DNA of 64,000 nucleotides, taken from Blattamonas nauphoetae (lineage: Eukaryota; Preaxostyla; Oxymonadida). The stretch lies in contig JARBJD010000233.1 of NCBI GenBank assembly GCA_033064195.1, forward strand, positions 1 through 64,000. Reading direction: 5' to 3'. A model generated the notes under the pieces. The model saw only the letters and a program-made list of their open reading frames with translations. It was not told where the DNA came from and searched no databases. Below, one piece after another: positions 23,901 to 34,010 of this stretch (its first letter is position 1; each line of letters starts with the position of its first letter). Both the position numbers and the translations under genes were made by a program.

Positions 23901-26551
23901 ACACGTCTCGGAAACCGTCTCCTGCTTGTTCCAATCAGAGAGCATGAGCTGGATGAGCAAGTCTTTCACAATCGTCGCTTTTGTGTCGTGTTCTCGTGGA
24001 TGAACATCGAGGTGACTGATCCACTTGTCAAGAATCATGTTGAAGCGTTTTTCATTCGGCAGTCCCCGAGAGTCCAGGACAGTTCGATACAACGACAAGA
24101 AGAACGGATCGATGGATGTCTGATGCCCGACACACTCTCTAAAGTGAGTCACAATCGAGTCTGTTGTGTCTTGCATATGAGTGAAGAATGGTGTGATTGC
24201 AGTTGTCAGCGGTGTGACGATGGCGGACCAATCGTGTTCAACTGTCACACCGATCAGGAACTGGCTGATGGCATCGTATTGTTCTTCTGTCAGATCGGCG
24301 TTGGAGCAAAGGCGAGCGACGAGGTTCGTCACAAATAATCCGAAGTTGGAAGTCAATGGAAGTGTGCTGTTTGCCATCGCTTTCAGAAAGTCTTTCGCGG
24401 ATTGCTGCTCCGGAGTGATGGTGTGGGCTTCACTTTCGAATGGCAATTGTCTTGCTCTCCTCTCTTTTCCTCGCTCGATGGAGACGAGCATTTCCTGCTC
24501 TTCGGTGTGAAGCTCCATGTCCTCCGGCGAGAGCAGAGCAAAGGGGACGGTGGGAGTGCAGCCCACCATCTCGACGGCATTCTCGGCGAGCGAAAACGTC
24601 GGGAGACGAAAAGTGTAGCAGAGTTGTCCCCGTCTCAGCTTTGGAGGCTGGAGTCGCTTCTGATCAGGAGAGGTGAAGATGAGATAGAGAATGTGGTATA
24701 GGAGGTCTTCGGGAGGGGGGAATCATCGTAAATTTGGACTAAGAAGGGATTATCCGCACTTGGGTCAAAGCTTGTCGTAAACTCCACATGTCCATGCTTA
24801 TCGACCTTGGGGGAGTATAGGGGGTTTACTAAGTATGTCCCCTCGAGTTTTCTCACTGTCGACCAGGTCAATTGAGTTAATTTTTGTCAAGAGTCTTACA
24901 CTGAGTCAATTCATATTTTAAGCAAAGATTTTCAATATCGTATTCATTAAGTCACTCAAATCGCACAAATCTCAAAATGATTCACTGATTTTTCATTCTA
25001 TGTGAAACGATAACTGTGTCAAACTTCTAATTGGAGTGATTATCACCTTTTTCTCTTGATTTTTGCTCTAAACATGCAAAAAAGTCAGATAGATTCGCTG
25101 ATCTGGTCGAAACAGTGGATTTCGTTCTGACATCACTCGAATGTTTGTTCAACTCATTTGACTCTATGAATCACCTATTTTATCCTCTTTAAAAATAGGT
25201 GAAGTTATGAATTAGAAGAAAAGGACCTTTGATCGCAGTCTCTGGCACTCTTTTTGATTTCACACGGCAAAACTCTAACCAAGAATGCAAAAAGTTACAT
25301 TTGAGGAAACGTGTGAAGTTTCACGTTTTTCCAGAAATTCCATCTCATTCTTTAAACTTCAACACAGTACTATCAGAATCGAAGTCTTGTGAGAATCACT
25401 CTGGAAAGTGAACGAGATCAGATTTGAATCGACTCTCTGATGAAGAATGACAAACTTTCCTTGTTTTAACCTCACTTTTTAGAATGTATTGGACGATAGA
25501 CATCTGTCATGTTGTCCTGTCATGATTGTCAAGGATCCTCCGGTTCTCTCCAACCAAGATGATATTCACACAAAGTTCGAGAATTCATGCTGAAGTCATC
25601 TCATTAAACCAGTTCTCTCATTCTTTTCATCAATCAATGAGTGAATCTGTGAAAACAAAGCAGGAGGAGACATGAAAAAGATAGATTTTCGTGAATAAAG
25701 CAATATTGAAGTAAAATTCGAACTTTAGTCTGTCCGCTGGCTCGGTGTAAGCTCCTGCCTGGTCTTGTTTTCCATCTTCACTCACTGTATATGTAGAAAA
25801 CCTGAGGGGACATAATTAGTACACCCCCTATAAAGCGTGTGAAAGTCGGTCTCCGAGCCTTTCTTATAGAAATAAGGGACACCAAGTTCGGACAGTGCAC
25901 TCATCAGGACCAGCATCAGCGATGTTTTTCCGACCCCTTGGTCTCCAGTGATAAAGAAAACTGCTCCTAGATGGGTAGAGGGTTGCTTGGCGGGGTAGTG
26001 TCTGAGAATGTAGTTCAGCAGAGAATGGAGGATGATGTTGGAGATGGGACGGAAGAGGATGGGTGTTGACAGGATTTTAGAATGATTCTTCAGCCAATTC
26101 TTGGTGAAAAGATATGGCCATCCTGGAGGAATCGATAATCTTTGATTGGTTTCTTGAGATGATCTTCGAAGTTTGGGGAGAATTCTCGCAAGAGCAGTAT
26201 GAGCTTGTTGACTGTGTAAGATTGAGAAACGATGATGACTTTATTGGCGGTATCTCGCCGTTCTTGCTTGATTTTCTCATCCAATTGCTTGTTTCTCTCA
26301 TCCAATTCCTTGAAGATCTGATCATGTTTAGCTTTGTCTTGCTCTAGTCGTTGGAACATCTCATCCAACCGCTTTTTATCCTCATCCAACTGTTCATTTC
26401 TATTTCCGTTTTCGGGATCATATCCTTTGAGTTTCTCCTTCAATTGGAGAAGGTCATCGAGAGAGAAATCGCTGGGAGCAGGACTGGGTTGGGGGCACCT
26501 TTGGTCCATTGGATGAACAGAACTTGGACTGGAGGAAGAACTCTGAGTCAT
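17901..26551 (-). pseudogene. Giant Crinkler-like NTPase protein, broken
   Basis: Read right to left. A Ser/Pro-rich start (MTQSSSSSPSSVHP) comes first, then a charged coiled coil of about 60 residues (EQLDEDKKRLDEMFQRLEQD) near 26.4-26.2 kb. A P-loop follows with ITGDQGVGKTSL near 25.9 kb, after an 'FRP...IL..LL' lead-in like that of Crinkler ATPases. A block with 'SPD..RLQPPK' and a Pro-Thr-Phe-Ser-Leu motif near 24.65 kb fits the 'SSP...mPxWsl' region. About 2000 further residues (24.5-17.9 kb) are helical and unrecognised, with acidic loops. Total would be near 2600 residues, far longer than typical Crinklers (400-900). A 1.0-kb TA-flanked element (24818-25830) interrupts it just after the P-loop, and there are about three other breaks, so it is a recent fossil; a single open stretch of 1350 codons survives inside. 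The Crinkler link is inferred from motifs; most of the length has no family I can name. Confidence 0.5.
24818..25830. mobile_element. TA-flanked element C, about 37-bp inverted termini, no gene
   Basis: The left terminus TAGGGGGTTTACTAAGTATG and the right terminus read inward, TAGGGGGTGTACTAATTATG, both continue with TCCCCTC then GGTTTTC or GAGTTTTC. TA precedes and follows (24816-24817, 25831-25832). The interior is AT-rich and has no reading frame above 60 codons. It is a non-autonomous Tc1/mariner-like element, distinct in its ends from A and B, sitting inside the giant NTPase gene. Confidence 0.75.
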
Positions 26552-26569
26552 GATCAGGGCCCTTTACTC

Positions 26570-26913
26570 TATTGAAAAGATTCCGTCATCTGAGGGAAAA
26601 TTGGGTAAATTTCATTGCAGTGTGTTTTGAGAAAAGGATCGATTTAGCCAACTAGCATGAACGAATGAAACAAAATTGTCTGTCAAACGAAAAAATTACG
26701 TTGTGATTTTCAGGTGTTTGACAGTTCCAGTGTTTTTAGTGTTCTTCAATTTATCGTTTTGTGTCTTTGTCATTCAATCCCGCCCTTATTGGGTTCCTCC
26801 GACGGGCACAGCAGGCGGCGGGGGAGCAAACACAATTCGAGGACGGGTGTCAATTTGCGGAGGTTGGTGAATGAGAGGAGGGCTAAGTTGGGGAGCATCC
26901 AGAAGGGGAGTTG
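26570..26913. other. No gene seen between NTPase and RRM genes
   Basis: Short spacer of about 340 bp. It should contain the promoter of the minus-strand NTPase gene and the 3-prime end of the minus-strand RRM gene. No motif recognised. Confidence 0.3.
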
Positions 26914-27952
26914 TTAGTGCTTCTGGGCGTGGAGGCTGTTGTTTCGGCGCTCCACGTGTGCTGTTCCCTTTTGCGGTGAAGTGAAGGACGGAACAATTTG
27001 AGCGAAAGTATTCCCAAAACGAAGCGACTGGACTCGCTCGACTCCTTTCTTCATGTCTTCAGCTGTTTCGAAGGTAATGTGGAGCACTTCCAACAACGCA
27101 GACGTGCGATTCTTTTCCACTTCAATTTTGGCAATCCGCAGCGGACTGAAGTGCGTCCTTAGCACTGTCTGGTCCATCCCCTTCGGGCAGTTCGTGATTT
27201 TGAATGTTGTTGGCAAAGGCCGCTCAATTGTCTGCCGCAAACCGCCTATTCGCATCCGAACTGACGAGAATGCCTGTTCCTGCGCAACAAACGTGTTGAA
27301 CCACACCGTCGCGTATTTTCCCACAGATCCCGCAGATTCATGTATTCTGATGTTCGATACTCCTTTCTGGTCGAAGTGCGACAGAATCTCAGCCTGCGTC
27401 ACGTTTGGGGGCAGGTTCTGGATTCTGAGCGCTGGTCTGAAGGTAAAATGGGGGCTCTGCATTTGAGCGGGAGTGGTGGGGGTCCTGGCGGGAGGGGCGC
27501 TCTTGGCGCCGTTGTATTTGGAGCGCATCGGTCGGCCACTCCTGAACGCCCCATCCACAATCTTCTGAATCTCTTCGCAGGACTCCTTATCTGCAACTCG
27601 AACAAACCCAACCTTTTCGTTCCGTCTCGTCGGTCTACCGATATTGTCACTGAGATCGTTGCAATTGACTGGAGAAGTTGTTCCAAGCTTTCTTTAGTTT
27701 CCAAGGCTGTCAATTGATCGATCATCACTTCATAGCAGGTCCGAGGGAGTTCTTCTGCCTTTTGAGCTTCAGCTGATGGCGGCTTCTTCATTCGAGCTGT
27801 TTGGGCCATTCCATAAAGATGAAGACTTGGCACTATCCTCAATCCTTCTTCCATTTCTCCAAAAGTCCCGAATCGGATAAATGCAATTCGTTTATTGGGG
27901 TCTTTTCTGTCTGTGTGGACCAGAACAGTTGGAGGATCATCCTCTCTTTTCC
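26914..27952 (-). CDS. Multi-RRM RNA-binding protein, 5-prime truncated
   Basis: Two clear RNA recognition motifs sit in the last 200 residues. RRM one has RNP2-like LRIQNLP and RNP1-like KYATVWF; RRM two has FKITNCP and a TSALLEVLHITF strand. Upstream are two more RRM-like halves (KRIAFIRFGTF and NEKVGFVRVAD). The reading frame changes between 27670 and 27650, but removal of a 20-nt GT..AG segment (27650-27669) joins EQLL to DNIGRPTRRNEKVGFVRVAD and restores the RNP1-like strand, so I read this as a very short intron. The first RRM lacks its RNP2 strand because, at about 27952, the sequence runs into the start of an oppositely oriented repeated gene unit. The N-terminus is therefore lost unless an upstream exon lies elsewhere. 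A Pro-rich linker (PPARTPTTPAQMQ) separates the RRM pairs. Likely nuclear or cytoplasmic mRNA binding. Confidence 0.7.
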
Positions 27953-29032
27953 ATGAACGAAACATGTGTTGCTTTAGCCACAAAAATTGATGCCTGTCTG
28001 AATCATTCACCGGATTCGCATTCGACTGTGGACTCATTGCAAGAACCATTTCTGAATTTCGCTCCGAACTCAGAATTGTCGTTTCAGGAGAAATCAGCCA
28101 TTTACAATTCCCTTGTTGCCCTCGTGAAAGCTGAATATCAATTTGGCGAAACTCTTCAAGACAGAGCTGCCCGATTTTTGCAGAATATCGAACCGATGTG
28201 GTTCCAAGCGACCTATGCAGATCAACTTGTGACTGAACTCGTGCCCTCTTCAGACGGATCACCTTCTGGCTTTATAGAGAGCATTGTCACTCTTTTGTCA
28301 TCTCCTCACTCAACAGTGATTGGAGCAGCGTTGTCATTCATCAACAAAACACTTTACTTTTTGTCGAAGGAAATTCGATATCGTCTCGCGGAATCTGATC
28401 TCATCACGAATGTCTTAGCAATTGTCCAACCTCACAAACTCCCAATTTCTGGAAATGAAACGATCATCGTGAGTCTTCTGGCAATCATCTTCAATTTCTT
28501 CAACCTCGCAACCTCGCCTTCCGTCAGGAACTTTAGCACCACTGCTGCAATCGATGCATTCAACCATTATGAAATGATCTTTCAGAATGTCGTGATTCCA
28601 TCGTCACAGTTTCTGACTTTTCTGATCTCAAATCGCGTCATCATCTCTGGAGAGTTGCTCAACTCTTTCATGCTTCTATTGTTCACACTCCTTCGATTCT
28701 GCCCATATCATCGTCCAACATTGGAATTTGTTCTCGCATCTCCGATTGTGTTGGCATTCTCAAGTGGTCTCCGATTTGTAGAAAATGATGATGCTCTCTG
28801 GAATATTCTCTTTACCTTCGATCAATCGCTTCTAGAATGGAAGACTGAAGGTCCAGAAGTTGCCCAATCTGGGAAACGGATGAGGCAAGCTCTGTTTTCA
28901 GAAGGCTTCGATGACACTCTCGAAGGGCTTTTGTTTCTCGAAGAAAACACCAAGTCTGGCTTCAATATTCCACCAATCTGTCGCTCCATCTCACAAATGT
29001 TGGGATCGAATGTAGAATTCACTGGCTGGTGA
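27953..29032 (+). CDS. Repeated-family helical protein, copy 1, intact
   Basis: 359 codons from ATG 27953 to a stop at 29030-29032, uninterrupted. The protein is helical and leucine-rich with HEAT/armadillo-like spacing. Family signature: SSDGSPSGFIESI..LLSSPHSTV, then QPHKLPISGNE, then ..EMIFQ.VVIPSSQFL.FLISNR, and a closing ICRSISQMLGSN. Two other copies occur in this window (55173-56156 and 62658-63455, both minus), sharing this order with perhaps 50-60 percent identity. The conserved sequence continues past the stop for about 440 bp of 3-prime flank, also shared with the third copy. A second frame just after the stop encodes ISNDASKPSLSNDSN, again matched in copy 3, so the true C-terminus may be longer through a frame change or intron. 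Function unknown. Its start abuts a truncated RRM gene. Confidence 0.8.
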   Translation: MNETCVALATKIDACLNHSPDSHSTVDSLQEPFLNFAPNSELSFQEKSAIYNSLVALVKAEYQFGETLQDRAARFLQNIEPMWFQATYADQLVTELVPSSDGSPSGFIESIVTLLSSPHSTVIGAALSFINKTLYFLSKEIRYRLAESDLITNVLAIVQPHKLPISGNETIIVSLLAIIFNFFNLATSPSVRNFSTTAAIDAFNHYEMIFQNVVIPSSQFLTFLISNRVIISGELLNSFMLLLFTLLRFCPYHRPTLEFVLASPIVLAFSSGLRFVENDDALWNILFTFDQSLLEWKTEGPEVAQSGKRMRQALFSEGFDDTLEGLLFLEENTKSGFNIPPICRSISQMLGSNVEFTGW

Positions 29033-29248
29033 GATCTCAAATGATGCGTCGAAGCCATCTCTCTCGAATGACTCCAACTTATTTCTGCGAACTCTCCTCG
29101 GATGTTGGGAATGCGATGATTGCTGATGCTGACGAACAGATTCTGGGATCGCCTCCAACCGTCCAGAAATAGTGTCATCTTTTGGCTTCGTTGTTCTCAA
29201 CGAGAATGTCTGTGATTGTCACATCGTCATCCTTCCTCTCTCCACATA

Positions 29249-29480
29249 ATTACGATGTTAAGTTGTCCTGTCCTCCTCGCTTTTTGTCCTCCCTCCCTTG
29301 TTTCTTGTCCGATTCTGAAATTGAGCGAAAATTGCGATTTTTTGACAATAACCGTGATAAAAGTGACTTTTAGGACTGATTTTGGCACCTCATAGCGATA
29401 AAAGTGACAATGAAGGAGTTGGAGAGCGAAACATCTATTATGGGTCTGATCTATTCCATGCCTCAATTCGCATTTTTTGT
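29249..29480. repeat. Dispersed repeat beginning (TA)YGATGTTAAG, 3-prime part of repeated unit
   Basis: Starts ACGATGTTAAG then TTGTCCTGTCCTCC, and continues about 230 bp. An inverted relative lies at 60826-61042, in the same place relative to copy 3 of the repeated gene. The opening ATGTTAAG is shared with the ends of the 34.0-34.95 and 56.5-57.5 kb repeats, suggesting one family terminus. No coding sense. Confidence 0.65.
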
Positions 29481-29673
29481 TGTTCATACAAGAGATGAAA
29501 GTGATATCTTTTCAAAGTTGTTCCAAAAGAGAGGTTGATGAAATGTGAGTCTTTTGATAAGTTGATTGAAAGTGCTAGTGGGAGATCTCATCATTTTTGC
29601 TCTCTCTATCCTTCTTTATCATAACTCTCTTCATCTTATCTCTTCTCATTCCTCCTTGAATGTCTTCTGTTTC

Positions 29674-30351
29674 TTATCCATCGTGTGTGGAGAGAAATGA
29701 TCTCATAACCGTCTCCTGTTCATCATGCTTGTCGATTCTGAGCTGATCGCTTGTTCCAACTCCGCCTCTTTCCGCGTGTCGTCGTTGGTGATATGCCCCG
29801 TGGTTTACAAACGTGTCAGCAGTGGTGATCGAGCGAGTGTGCCTGTCGATGTGAATGCGATCGATGAGAGATAACCAAGCGATGCTGGCCAGCGAGAACA
29901 TTGTGCTCGCTGGGTTGAGTGATGGCAGAGGCATTGTTGGCTGCTTCTTCCTTGTGAACGACTGACCAGCCACGAAGTCTCGTTTGAGATCATTGTCTTC
30001 GTCATCAGAGTTGATGTTGATTGTGTGGTCCTTCCCTTTCTTGCCTCGTCGTTTCGGCATTCCTTTTGGAGGCGCTTGGGACACCATTTCGCTTTTCTTG
30101 TTGGCGAGATGCATGTTCGGCTGCTTCGTCTCTCCGTCGGTCTCGTCTCCACCATTCTCGATCCGATGTTGATGCACTTGGTTAACAATCTCGAGTTCTC
30201 TGCGCTCGTTATGGAATGTGTGCATATCTCCCATCGCCGCTGCTTGTGAAGGTACAACTCGTTTGGGTTTTGTTGTCTTCGAGTGAGCATCGGTGACGAC
30301 TTCAGTTTTTTTTCTCTTCCAACAGAACCGTCCTCTTCTTCCACTCGGCAT
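29674..30351 (-). CDS. Hypothetical basic protein with acidic patch
   Basis: 225 codons on the minus strand. The N-terminus is strongly basic (SGRRGRFCWKRKK), with a second basic cluster (KGMPKRRGKKGKD) followed at once by an acidic run (NSDDEDNDLKRD). That pattern is common in nuclear or nucleolar proteins, but no domain is recognised. The other open frame over the same bases (29805-30344) is Ser/Thr/Arg-biased and looks like a shadow. It lies divergently from the relic surface-protein gene that starts near 30.4 kb on the plus strand. No homologue is known to me; a pseudogene cannot be excluded. Confidence 0.4.
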   Translation of the reverse strand: MPSGRRGRFCWKRKKTEVVTDAHSKTTKPKRVVPSQAAAMGDMHTFHNERRELEIVNQVHQHRIENGGDETDGETKQPNMHLANKKSEMVSQAPPKGMPKRRGKKGKDHTININSDDEDNDLKRDFVAGQSFTRKKQPTMPLPSLNPASTMFSLASIAWLSLIDRIHIDRHTRSITTADTFVNHGAYHQRRHAERGGVGTSDQLRIDKHDEQETVMRSFLSTHDG

Positions 30352-30419
30352 GGTTCTCTCGCTCGTTCTTCAGAAAGGCTGAGCTTGAATAGACAATCAC
30401 AGTTTCAGAGACAGCTACA

Positions 30420-32120
30420 CTAACCTCTTCGTCATCAACCGCGATCACAGTTACGTCAACTGGATTCATCTCTGTGACATCGAACAAACTGACACTGTCT
30501 AATCTGATGTTCACTGGGTCTGGATCATCGACATCTCAATCGTTTGTGACTGTGTCATCGACAGGATCATTGACTGTGTCGTCATGTTCTTTCACGTCGT
30601 TCTCATCGTTCACGAATGGAGGAGCACTGAACGTTGCACTGACAACTGGATCACTCTCACTCCAATCGACAACATTCAAGAAGTGTTCGTCGTCGCTGAA
30701 TGGAGGAGCGATCTGGATGGATCTGCTTGGAAGGACGAGCTCATCGCAATACTCGCTCATCGACACCGTCTTCGGAACTGGTGCGGATGCCAACCACGCC
30801 GATCGAAGTGGGCATCACGTGTACGTCATTGCGAAGGATCTGTCGGAAGTGATTGTGGCGAGCAGATGGGCGGGATCGTTTGACACAGCTGAAGACGAGG
30901 ACTTGTGGGGAATGGACAGCGAGTCGAATGAGATGTCGTTGTTGCCCATCCTCAAGTCGCACGTGATTGCCGTCGGAGAGAACGGAAGCGACGACGCTGA
31001 CTGGACATTCGCGAGTCCCTTCTGAACACTCCATCGCTGCCTGGAATCCATGGAAGGACAAGCTGGTCCCTTCACAGTTGAGATTGTGAAGAAGGCGACG
31101 ATCGGGCGGAGTTGTTCGTTGTCTTCCCAACCATCCACGACAGTGCACGTTCGAGGGAGTGGGTCGAGCGGCGAGTTGCTGTGCAGTGTGAGTGACGAAT
31201 CGAGCGAGTCTGGAACGTCGATCTCTTCAGGTCCGAATGCGATGGTGTCGCTCTCTCCAAACACTGACTTTTTCTCAAATTGTGTTTTCATCATTCTCTG
31301 CTCTACGATCGGTTCGATGTGTGTTCTCGCTGATGTCATCATCTCGACTGATTCTGACATCGTGTTCGATCTCATCGTCCGCTCCTCTCCGTCTCTCTCG
31401 TCTCAGCCAGCTCATCGTCTTCGTTCTCCGCCGTCGCCCTCGTTACATCCGCCCTCTCCTTCGTTGGAGAGGCCAGTCTGGTTGTTGGTGGCGACCGAAG
31501 CAGAATCTCCATCGCCTCGTCGTCGTTCTCGTCCACATCGTTCGACGCCGGAGCGTTTGTGTGGGGGAGCACACGCGGAGACGTTTCAGTTGATGACACA
31601 GCCTTCGTCGGATGCAGTGGAAGAGAGTTTGGGAGTCTGATTCGGGTGAAGATGGCTGGCTGCACAACCTCAATCAAGAACTGCCGTTTTGTGTCTTGCT
31701 CGACTGTTCTGTCGCTGTCCGAGAGAGGAGGAAGGAGGATTGTCTGTGGAGGATGTGTGCTGGTCGAGATGGCGAGACAGACACCAGTCCCTCGCTCTCT
31801 CCCCCCTTCCTGCGCCGACCTTTCTCTTTCTTCGTTCACAAGCTGCTCGCTGGTCAACACCGACCTCCCCACTCTCTCCCTCTTCGTTGCAATTTGTGGG
31901 TGGAAGTGATTTGCGATTGTTAGCCACGACAACTCCGGTTTGGTGAAGCTTCCGAAAGTGGCCCTCTCGAACTGCACGTGCGAGCACTTTGCGGGCGACG
32001 GGGTGTTCGACGGGGAAGTTGTGGTTGGAGAAGGGCAGCATGTCCGAACTGACAGAGGAGGGTGTGTTGTGGACAAGTGTCGCCTGGGAAGCATCGCACT
32101 CCACTGAATCTATCATTATT
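30420..32120 (+). pseudogene. Surface beta-helix protein relic 3
   Basis: Fragments of the same Ser/Thr/Cys/Gly repeat family. 30474-31025 encodes SFVTVSSTGSLTVSSCSFT and a GGAIWMDLLG motif. A second module (AGPFTVEIVKKATIGRSCSL...) follows from 31050, and a third (GDVSVDDTAFVGCSGREFGS, IKNCRFVSCSTVLSLSERGG) from 31560 to about 31900. Reading passes between the three frames several times (near 31025, 31380, 31560 and 31850), and neither signal peptide, membrane segment nor kinase tail is seen. Module order resembles the N-terminal half of the paralogues, so this is an internal or N-terminal fragment. CT- and GA-rich stretches at 31380-31560 look expanded. Confidence 0.65.
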
Positions 32121-32347
32121 TTCGTGTTCTTCACTCGGCCGTTCTTTATTCATTTGATCTTTGGATCAGCAAGCCGCCTGTAAACGAAGAAAGAGCAAAG
32201 TTCCCTCCTGAACGAGATTTCTTGGAGCGCATTTGATAGATCAGTTTGGTGGAAATGCACCGCATTTTGTTACAACACCATCATCGAGGTTGTCATCAAA
32301 GTGGAATCAGTGATCTTCTTTTTGTGTCGTTTTGGCGTTCCTGCACT

Positions 32348-34010
32348 TCACTTTATCCTTCGCTTTTTCTTCTCTTCCTCCTCTTCCACTTTTCCGCTGT
32401 TCTCCTTTTCCTTCCCATCATCCGCTTTCTTAACTCCTCCCTCCACATCCATACCATCTGTCTTCCCTCCCTCCTTCTCATTCATCTTCGGCGCTTGTGC
32501 AGGATCGAGGCTTCTCTCATAATCTCTCTTCACTGCAGTCAGCGGTAGATGAGTCGATACGCACATGACTTGAAGGGATCGTTCGCATTGTCTGAACTTC
32601 GCGTTGTGGGACGCCCACTCTTCTTCTCCCTCGCCAGCTGCTGTGGAGTGAGGGTGCTGTATGTTTTCGGTGTGGCTTCGCTTTCCTCGACAATCGCGCA
32701 GGACGCGTCAATACATAACACCCGGTCGCCGGTTTCGAAGTGGCCGAGTGAATTGTTCGTGAATGGCAAGTGAGGCATTCAGTGAAATGACGGTATGAGT
32801 CATGGAAGAGAGTGTTGAGAAATGCCTCTCCTCTTTTCCCGTCTGCTTGATCGTTTGGAAGTGACACACACTCTCGATTCTTGCGAAGTTCTTTAACAGA
32901 GAAATATTTGATGGCTTCCTGCACTGGACTCGTACTTGTGCATTTTGGAACTTTCCTTGAGAGTTGTTCGCTCAACAGCTTCGACTGGAGATTGGGGCCT
33001 GAAGTTGGAGGTCTCGACGTATTGTGGTTGATTGGCTGAGTAAAAACAAAGTTCGGATCACATACAGACACGAATGGACTGGCTGTGTGGGAGTTTGCGG
33101 GTGATTTTTGGTTGTTGACGGAGAGAATGACAGGAGTGGGGGAAGATGCTGGGTGGACCGTTGGTGGCTTCGTTTGGATTTGTGAAGGCCCAACTATTGA
33201 AGGATTTGGAACATGATGGAGAGAATTGGACATCGCATGTGTGAAAGAAACATTTGGAGTGGGTTGGGTGGGGATGACAAGTGACACTGATGACTTGGTT
33301 GGATCATCCACTTTAAGAGTAAGTATTTGATATTGTACATTTCCCATTTCATCCATCTCGACTTCGCTGCGTGTCCCGTATACATATGTGTCGAACGTCA
33401 CACTCGAAAGAGAGTTGTGGAGTTAGAGTTGGCGATCGATGGTTAATCCGTTTGTCAGATGTATCGTGATCATTACTTGCTTCACCGCTCATTTTGTTGT
33501 GGTCTTCATAGCTGTGGCTTGGGAAATAGGGTATTTTTGAACTTTCGGGGAGATCAGTGTGTGCTGGACAGGATCGCTGGAGTCTCATCAGGAACCTGTT
33601 ACGGAGGACGGGAATTGGTTCATTCGGTATAACAGTCCATTTTGAGCTGGAAAACGTGCGAGAGAGGAAGAACACACCCATGGAAACGCCGAGAAAGGCG
33701 AGCGCCCAAACGATCCACATGATGGTATTCAGCCGCGTCTTGTCATTGCCAACGAATGAACATGTCATTCCAATGAGATGAAAGACTGCGATATCAGCAC
33801 ACATTGCTGTGGAAATGCGTTGGTCATGTCTGTGAAGAATGGGAGCATGAAGAAGGAGTACCTGAAGAGGAGGAGAGATAGTGCGAGGCAAGTAACGGTT
33901 AGATATTGGGGAATCGTCTGAGGAAGATAATGAGGATGGAAATGGCCACGTTGGTCAACAAGACAAGAGTGTTGAAGATGCCTTTTTGGTCTGTGAAGTG
34001 TGATCAAGAC
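32348..34010 (-). CDS. Multipass membrane protein with Ser/Pro-rich cytoplasmic tail, short introns
   Basis: Minus strand. Hydrophobic segments: LVLLTNVAISILIIFLRRFP (about 33.96-33.90 kb), QYLTVTCLALSLLLF, then IMWIVWALAFLGVSMGVFFL near 33.70. A long polar tail rich in Ser, Pro and Thr follows, ending in a Lys/Glu-rich stretch (KVEEEEEKKKRRIK) with a stop at 32348. Frames join through short GT..AG introns: 33367-33403 (37 nt, joining SF to DEVEMDEMGN), 32533-32564 (32 nt) and possibly 33786-33802 (17 nt). Two single-base frame changes remain (near 33910 and 32790), so it may be slightly damaged. The 5-prime end is not resolved; the sequence merges at 34000 with a dispersed repeat. Could belong to the large multi-membrane, cyclase-like proteins of metamonads, but no catalytic domain is visible. 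Confidence 0.5.
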
